From assembly GCA_002368865.1 (NCBI GenBank), contig DFDT01000176.1:1-8737 (forward strand): a stretch of DNA of 8,737 bases, written 5' to 3'. This DNA comes from Lachnospiraceae bacterium UBA3821 (GTDB lineage: Bacteria > Bacillota > Clostridia > Lachnospirales > Lachnospiraceae). Of this stretch, positions 6,038-8,737 are shown piece by piece. A program made the position numbers and the translations under genes. The notes beneath the pieces are model-generated. The model had not been told where the DNA came from. It searched no databases and worked only from the letters and a program-made list of their open reading frames with translations. Positions within the stretch are counted from its first letter, which is position 1, and each line of letters begins with the position of its first letter.

Positions 6038-6934
6038 ATGCGCATTTTTGAATATACGATCTCTTCGGAAAATGCACCGCTGCAGATCAGAGCTTTTCTT
6101 AAAAAACAGGGATTTTCGGCAAGAAGTATGATCGTCTTAAAAAGACAGGAACAAAGCGTTACGGTAAACGATGCTCCTGTCTTTTTGACCTACTGCCTGC
6201 ATCCGGGCGACCGCCTGCGAATCACCCTGTCCGAGGAAGCCTCTTCGGAGCATATCGAACCGGTGGAACTCCCTCTGGATATCATCTATGAAGACCCGGA
6301 TCTCATGGTCGTCAACAAACCCGCAGGCATGCCGATCCATCCCTCCCTGAACAATTACGACAACTCCCTGGGCAATGCCGTTGCCTGGTATTATGCCCAC
6401 AAAAAGGAACCTTTCGTTTTCCGCTGCATCAACCGGCTGGACCGGGATACCTCCGGACTTACCATCATTGCAAAACACATTGTCAGCGCAGGGATCTTAT
6501 CCCATAGGATCGCCGATAAGAACAATGCAGAGACAGGGATCCTGCGGGAATATCTGGCCATCGTGAAAGGTCCGGTCACGCCCCCACAGGGCACGATCAA
6601 CGCTCCCCTGGGCCGCAAAGACGGCTCGATCATTGAGCGCACCATCGATTTTGAACACGGAGAACACGCAGTCACCCATTACCGTGTGGTACATGAAAAA
6701 AACGGGCACAGCCTGCTTTCTCTCATTTTAGAGACAGGCCGCACCCATCAGATTCGCGTTCATTTAAAATATGCCGGCTTTCCCCTGATCGGAGATTACC
6801 TTTACAACCCGGATATGGAGCATATGGAGCGCCAGGCTCTGCATGCTTACCATTTGAGGTTCCGCCATCCCATCACAGGAGAACCCTTGGAATTTACCGC
6901 GCCTATTCCGGAAGATATGCGGTGGATGGAATGA
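6038..6934 (+). CDS. RluA-family RNA pseudouridine synthase
   Basis: Converts specific uridines in rRNA or tRNA to pseudouridine in the cytosol. From ATG 6038 the product has 298 aa. An S4-like N-terminal region (about 10-65; GFSARSMIVLKR and VNDAP...LHPGDRLRI) precedes the catalytic domain with EDPDLMVVNKPAGMPIHP (85-102), the catalytic motif RLDRDTSG (133-140; nucleophile D135) and ETGRTHQIRVHLKYAGFPLI near the C-terminus. Length and motif order are those of a complete RluA/RluD-type enzyme; the target uridine cannot be predicted. I chose 6038 because GGAGG sits four bases upstream and the N-terminus then matches the family. The ATG at 6014 adds eight residues, has a poorly placed Shine-Dalgarno and lies inside a predicted leader hairpin. 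It converges on mecA with 5 bp between stops. Confidence 0.93.
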   Translation: MRIFEYTISSENAPLQIRAFLKKQGFSARSMIVLKRQEQSVTVNDAPVFLTYCLHPGDRLRITLSEEASSEHIEPVELPLDIIYEDPDLMVVNKPAGMPIHPSLNNYDNSLGNAVAWYYAHKKEPFVFRCINRLDRDTSGLTIIAKHIVSAGILSHRIADKNNAETGILREYLAIVKGPVTPPQGTINAPLGRKDGSIIERTIDFEHGEHAVTHYRVVHEKNGHSLLSLILETGRTHQIRVHLKYAGFPLIGDYLYNPDMEHMERQALHAYHLRFRHPITGEPLEFTAPIPEDMRWME

Positions 6935-6939
6935 TCCGA

Positions 6940-7644
6940 CTACCCTTGCAGCTTCTGCACCGCCTTTTCTGCGATCAGACAGCCGCCATGTTCCGCCATC
7001 GGAAGAAGCAGGGATTCCTCCGTTCCGTACAGTCTGCCGAATTCCAATGCCTGTATGCAGGCTCTGGAAAACCGCTCATAGGACGCGCTTCCCTTTTCCA
7101 GATACAGATAATAGACACCGTCCATTTCGTACAAAGAACTATGTACCCGCAGATTCCCCGGCAGTGCCGCTGCATACCCCATCACCTGTCCGATCGAATC
7201 AAACACAAAGATGGCCTTTCCCGGCTTCTGCTTTTGCTGCGCTTTAGACGCTTTGCCTGTCTCCGAATCTGCAGCCTGCGACAAGGATTTCTGCCCATCC
7301 GTCCCGCCTATCCCCAGCTCCTGTTTGGTTCGGTCCAGCGCCTGCTTCATTTCCCGCAGATACTCCATCAGCTGCTGCGCTCCCGGTATCCCACCGATGG
7401 GATCGCTCTCGGAAAAAGTCAAAAGAAGCCCCTGATCCGGCAAAAGCATGATCTGCATATCAAAAGCAAACTTCGGCGGCTTATAACCCACCTGCTCCTC
7501 CGCCTGCATGATGATATCCTGTACCACCTGCTTTGCCTTCTCACTGCGCAGAATAAAATCCTTATAATCAATCTGATATTCTTCTAACTCTTCATTGGAC
7601 AGAAAACACTTTACAGTCTTATCGTCCACACGTTCTATTTTCAT
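6940..7644 (-). CDS. mecA: Adaptor protein MecA
   Basis: A ClpC adaptor that delivers substrates to the ClpCP protease and promotes ClpC assembly. The 234-aa product begins MKIERVDDKTVKCFLSNEEL, the typical N-terminal substrate-binding domain (about 1-80, through FAFDMQIMLLPDQGLLLTF). A variable Gln/Lys-rich linker (about 100-141) follows, then the C-terminal ClpC-binding domain (142-230) with FVFDSIGQVMGYAA, DGVYYLYLEKG and AEHGGCLIAEKAVQKL. The start at 7644 is favoured by AGGTGAGGTG just upstream and by family alignment; a GTG at 7665 would add seven atypical residues. It is transcribed from its own promoter, divergent from the PilZ gene, and its end nearly meets the RluA-family gene. The substrates in a non-competent Clostridium are unknown; in Bacillus the best known is ComK. 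Confidence 0.93.
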   Translation of the reverse strand: MKIERVDDKTVKCFLSNEELEEYQIDYKDFILRSEKAKQVVQDIIMQAEEQVGYKPPKFAFDMQIMLLPDQGLLLTFSESDPIGGIPGAQQLMEYLREMKQALDRTKQELGIGGTDGQKSLSQAADSETGKASKAQQKQKPGKAIFVFDSIGQVMGYAAALPGNLRVHSSLYEMDGVYYLYLEKGSASYERFSRACIQALEFGRLYGTEESLLLPMAEHGGCLIAEKAVQKLQG

Positions 7645-7696
7645 GGTGTTCACCTCACCTGTCACCTGCGGTGCCGCTTGTTTTTCTGTTTCCGCT

Positions 7697-7702
7697 ATTA
7701 TA
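7697..7702 (-). promoter_or_regulatory. mecA: -10 box of the mecA promoter
   Basis: A perfect TATAAT on the minus strand, 53 bases upstream of the mecA start. No good -35 hexamer lies 16-18 bp away; the nearest candidates are weak (CAATTT, ACAATT). Promoter strength is therefore uncertain. Confidence 0.6.
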
Positions 7703-7723
7703 GTTTACCACAGAGCGAAATTG

Positions 7724-7752
7724 TTGAAAAGACCTTTCTGATATGTTACACT
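7724..7752 (+). promoter_or_regulatory. Promoter of the PilZ gene
   Basis: TTGAAA (7724-7729), a 17-bp spacer and TACACT (7747-7752) preceded by TGT make an extended -10 sigma-A-type promoter. It is divergent from the mecA -10 box 22 bp away. Confidence 0.68.
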
Positions 7753-7817
7753 ATTATGGAAACAATTCTCCAAATATTAGGAAACTTTTTTTCACATAGG
7801 ATAACAGGGGACAGAAC

Positions 7818-8486
7818 ATGCATCTTGAGGAGCTGACCGCCGGATTGGGCGTAACCTTTTATGTGAATATTGCAAATGCACAGCAGATGACCTTTGAATC
7901 CAAGATCACGGAAGTGAATCCCAAAAAGCACCTTGTTTTGGTGGAGGCGATCATCCGGGATGATAAGGTGCTGACTTTTAAGGGTAAAATGGGGATTTCT
8001 GTGGATATGGTCGTGGCTTTTCCTGATGAAAAACCCCTTCTGTTTCAGCACATCTCCATGGAAACGCTGAAATTTGACGACAACACTTTCTGTTACAACA
8101 TTGGCTGTGCCAAAGAGGGCATCCCCTACAACAGACGAAACAGCTTCCGCTGTTTCATTGGCAATCCCACTCACATCCGGGGTGGAAAAGACATGGAAGA
8201 ACACGAAGTGATCCTGCGGGATGCCAGCGCCACCGGCTTTTCCATCACCTGCGGCCCGGAAGTCACGCTGGAAATAGAACAGTTGGCTCATGTATTGCTG
8301 GAAGATTATATCGAGGAGCTGAACAAAAACTATTCGTTCCACCTCTATGGAATCGTGGTCCGTAAGCAGGAGCTGGAAAACGGAAAAACCGTTTACGGTT
8401 TCCGGCTGAACAGCAAAGTAGGCGGTCTGGAGAATTACCTGACCCAGAAAGAGCGGATCCGAATCAAGAAGAGCCGTGGAAAATAA
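7818..8486 (+). CDS. PilZ domain protein with intact c-di-GMP-binding signature
   Basis: A 222-aa cytosolic protein with a two-domain architecture like YcgR/DgrA-type c-di-GMP receptors. Residues 1-95 form a beta-rich N-terminal domain (YcgR-N-like), and the PilZ domain starts at about 103. The two binding signatures are present: RNSFR at 107-111 (RxxxR) and DASATG at 135-140 (DxSxxG). That strongly suggests it binds cyclic di-GMP; the output (motility, exopolysaccharide or other) is not visible because no flagellar, pilus or diguanylate cyclase gene lies in the window. AGGGGA seven bases upstream supports the start at 7818. The basic tail (KERIRIKKSRGK) is notable. The opposite-strand reading frame across 7746-8342 is a shadow. 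Confidence 0.9.
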   Translation: MHLEELTAGLGVTFYVNIANAQQMTFESKITEVNPKKHLVLVEAIIRDDKVLTFKGKMGISVDMVVAFPDEKPLLFQHISMETLKFDDNTFCYNIGCAKEGIPYNRRNSFRCFIGNPTHIRGGKDMEEHEVILRDASATGFSITCGPEVTLEIEQLAHVLLEDYIEELNKNYSFHLYGIVVRKQELENGKTVYGFRLNSKVGGLENYLTQKERIRIKKSRGK

Positions 8487-8494
8487 ACTCCCTT

Positions 8495-8522
8495 TTTACA
8501 TTTGTGTTGCTCATGATAGAAT
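8495..8522 (+). promoter_or_regulatory. Candidate promoter of the EamA-type transporter gene
   Basis: TTTACA (8495-8500), a 16-bp spacer and TAGAAT (8517-8522) preceded by TGA give an acceptable extended -10 promoter, nine bases after the PilZ stop codon. Confidence 0.5.
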
Positions 8523-8524
8523 AA

Positions 8525-8542
8525 TTCAAATCGGGATTTGAA
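8525..8542 (+). promoter_or_regulatory. Perfect 7-bp inverted repeat before the transporter gene
   Basis: TTCAAAT, loop CGGG, ATTTGAA. It covers the predicted transcription start and its right arm overlaps the AAGGAG ribosome binding site (8541-8546). It could act as an operator or an RNA hairpin masking the site. No T-run follows, so it is not a terminator for the PilZ gene. Confidence 0.5.
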
Positions 8543-8553
8543 GGAGTATCACT

Positions 8554-8737
8554 ATGTGGTTTTTATTAGCGCTTGGTTCGGCAATCTTTGCCGCACTGAC
8601 ATCAATATTGGCAAAGATAGGAATTGAAGGTGTCGGATCGAATCTGGCTACTGCGATCCGTACGATGGTTGTTGTTATCATGGCATGGGGAATGGTATTT
8701 ATTACTCATCAGCAAGCCGGAATAAAAGACATTAGCC
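8554..8737 (+). CDS. EamA-type (DMT superfamily) transporter, N-terminal 61 codons (cut by window end)
   Basis: Reading from ATG 8554 gives MWFLLALGSAIFAALTSILA and on through KIGIEGVGSNLATAIRT to a second hydrophobic stretch MVVVIMAWGMVFIT. Two membrane helices (about 2-21 and 36-51) with an intervening NLATAIRT are typical of the start of EamA/drug-metabolite transporters, which pass small metabolites across the cytoplasmic membrane; the substrate cannot be inferred. AAGGAG seven bases upstream fixes the start. Base composition looks more AT-rich than in the neighbouring genes. Confidence 0.82.
   Translation, partial: MWFLLALGSAIFAALTSILAKIGIEGVGSNLATAIRTMVVVIMAWGMVFITHQQAGIKDIS

Noticed and set aside
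6922..7587. A 221-codon plus-strand frame opposite mecA
   Set aside because: Leu/Arg/His-rich shadow of mecA without a ribosome binding site.
7746..8342. A 198-codon minus-strand frame opposite the PilZ gene
   Set aside because: The plus strand carries both PilZ signatures and a good ribosome binding site; the minus-strand frame has neither.
1..8737. Search for CRISPR arrays, tRNA or rRNA genes, transposases and phage genes
   Set aside because: No regularly spaced repeats, tRNA-like folds or recognisable mobile-element proteins were seen.

Overview
The window looks like chromosomal DNA of an anaerobic Clostridia species, most likely Lachnospiraceae. This is inferred from the T-box-controlled archaeal-type prolyl-tRNA synthetase, the MecA adaptor, the PilZ protein, strong AGGAGG-type ribosome binding sites and moderate GC content. 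I see no rRNA, tRNA, CRISPR array, insertion sequence or phage gene.

Layout. (1) Bases 1-941, minus strand: the first 166 codons of proS, preceded by a 62-76 nt nested palindrome, a T-box leader with its terminator, and a sigma-A-type promoter. (2) Bases 975-5862, minus strand: a five-gene operon from one promoter at about 5895-5924. In transcription order it encodes a double-zinc-ribbon membrane protein (544 aa), a membrane-anchored TPM-domain protein (244 aa), a shorter zinc-ribbon paralogue (473 aa), a 110-aa paralogue of the TPM protein that has lost the TPM domain, and a Uma2-family PD-(D/E)XK nuclease-fold protein. (3) Bases 5940-6934, plus strand: an RluA-family pseudouridine synthase transcribed divergently from the operon. 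(4) Bases 6940-7644, minus strand: mecA, converging on the RluA gene with only 5 bp between stop codons. (5) Bases 7724-8486, plus strand: a PilZ protein with an intact c-di-GMP signature, divergent from mecA. (6) Bases 8495-8737, plus strand: the start of an EamA-type transporter.

The most notable region is the operon. It is a tandem duplication of a two-gene zinc-ribbon/TPM module in which the second copy is reduced in both genes. The second zinc-ribbon protein lacks two predicted membrane helices, and its partner keeps only an N-terminal hydrophobic stretch, one membrane helix and the cytoplasmic tail. The reading frames are open and the ribosome binding sites and an 11-nt gene overlap are kept, so the second copy looks like a specialised reduced module rather than a decaying one. 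The pairing resembles, from memory, the ydjG-ydjH genes next to pspA in Bacillus subtilis, which would suggest envelope stress or membrane homeostasis. No pspA or flotillin-like gene is present here.
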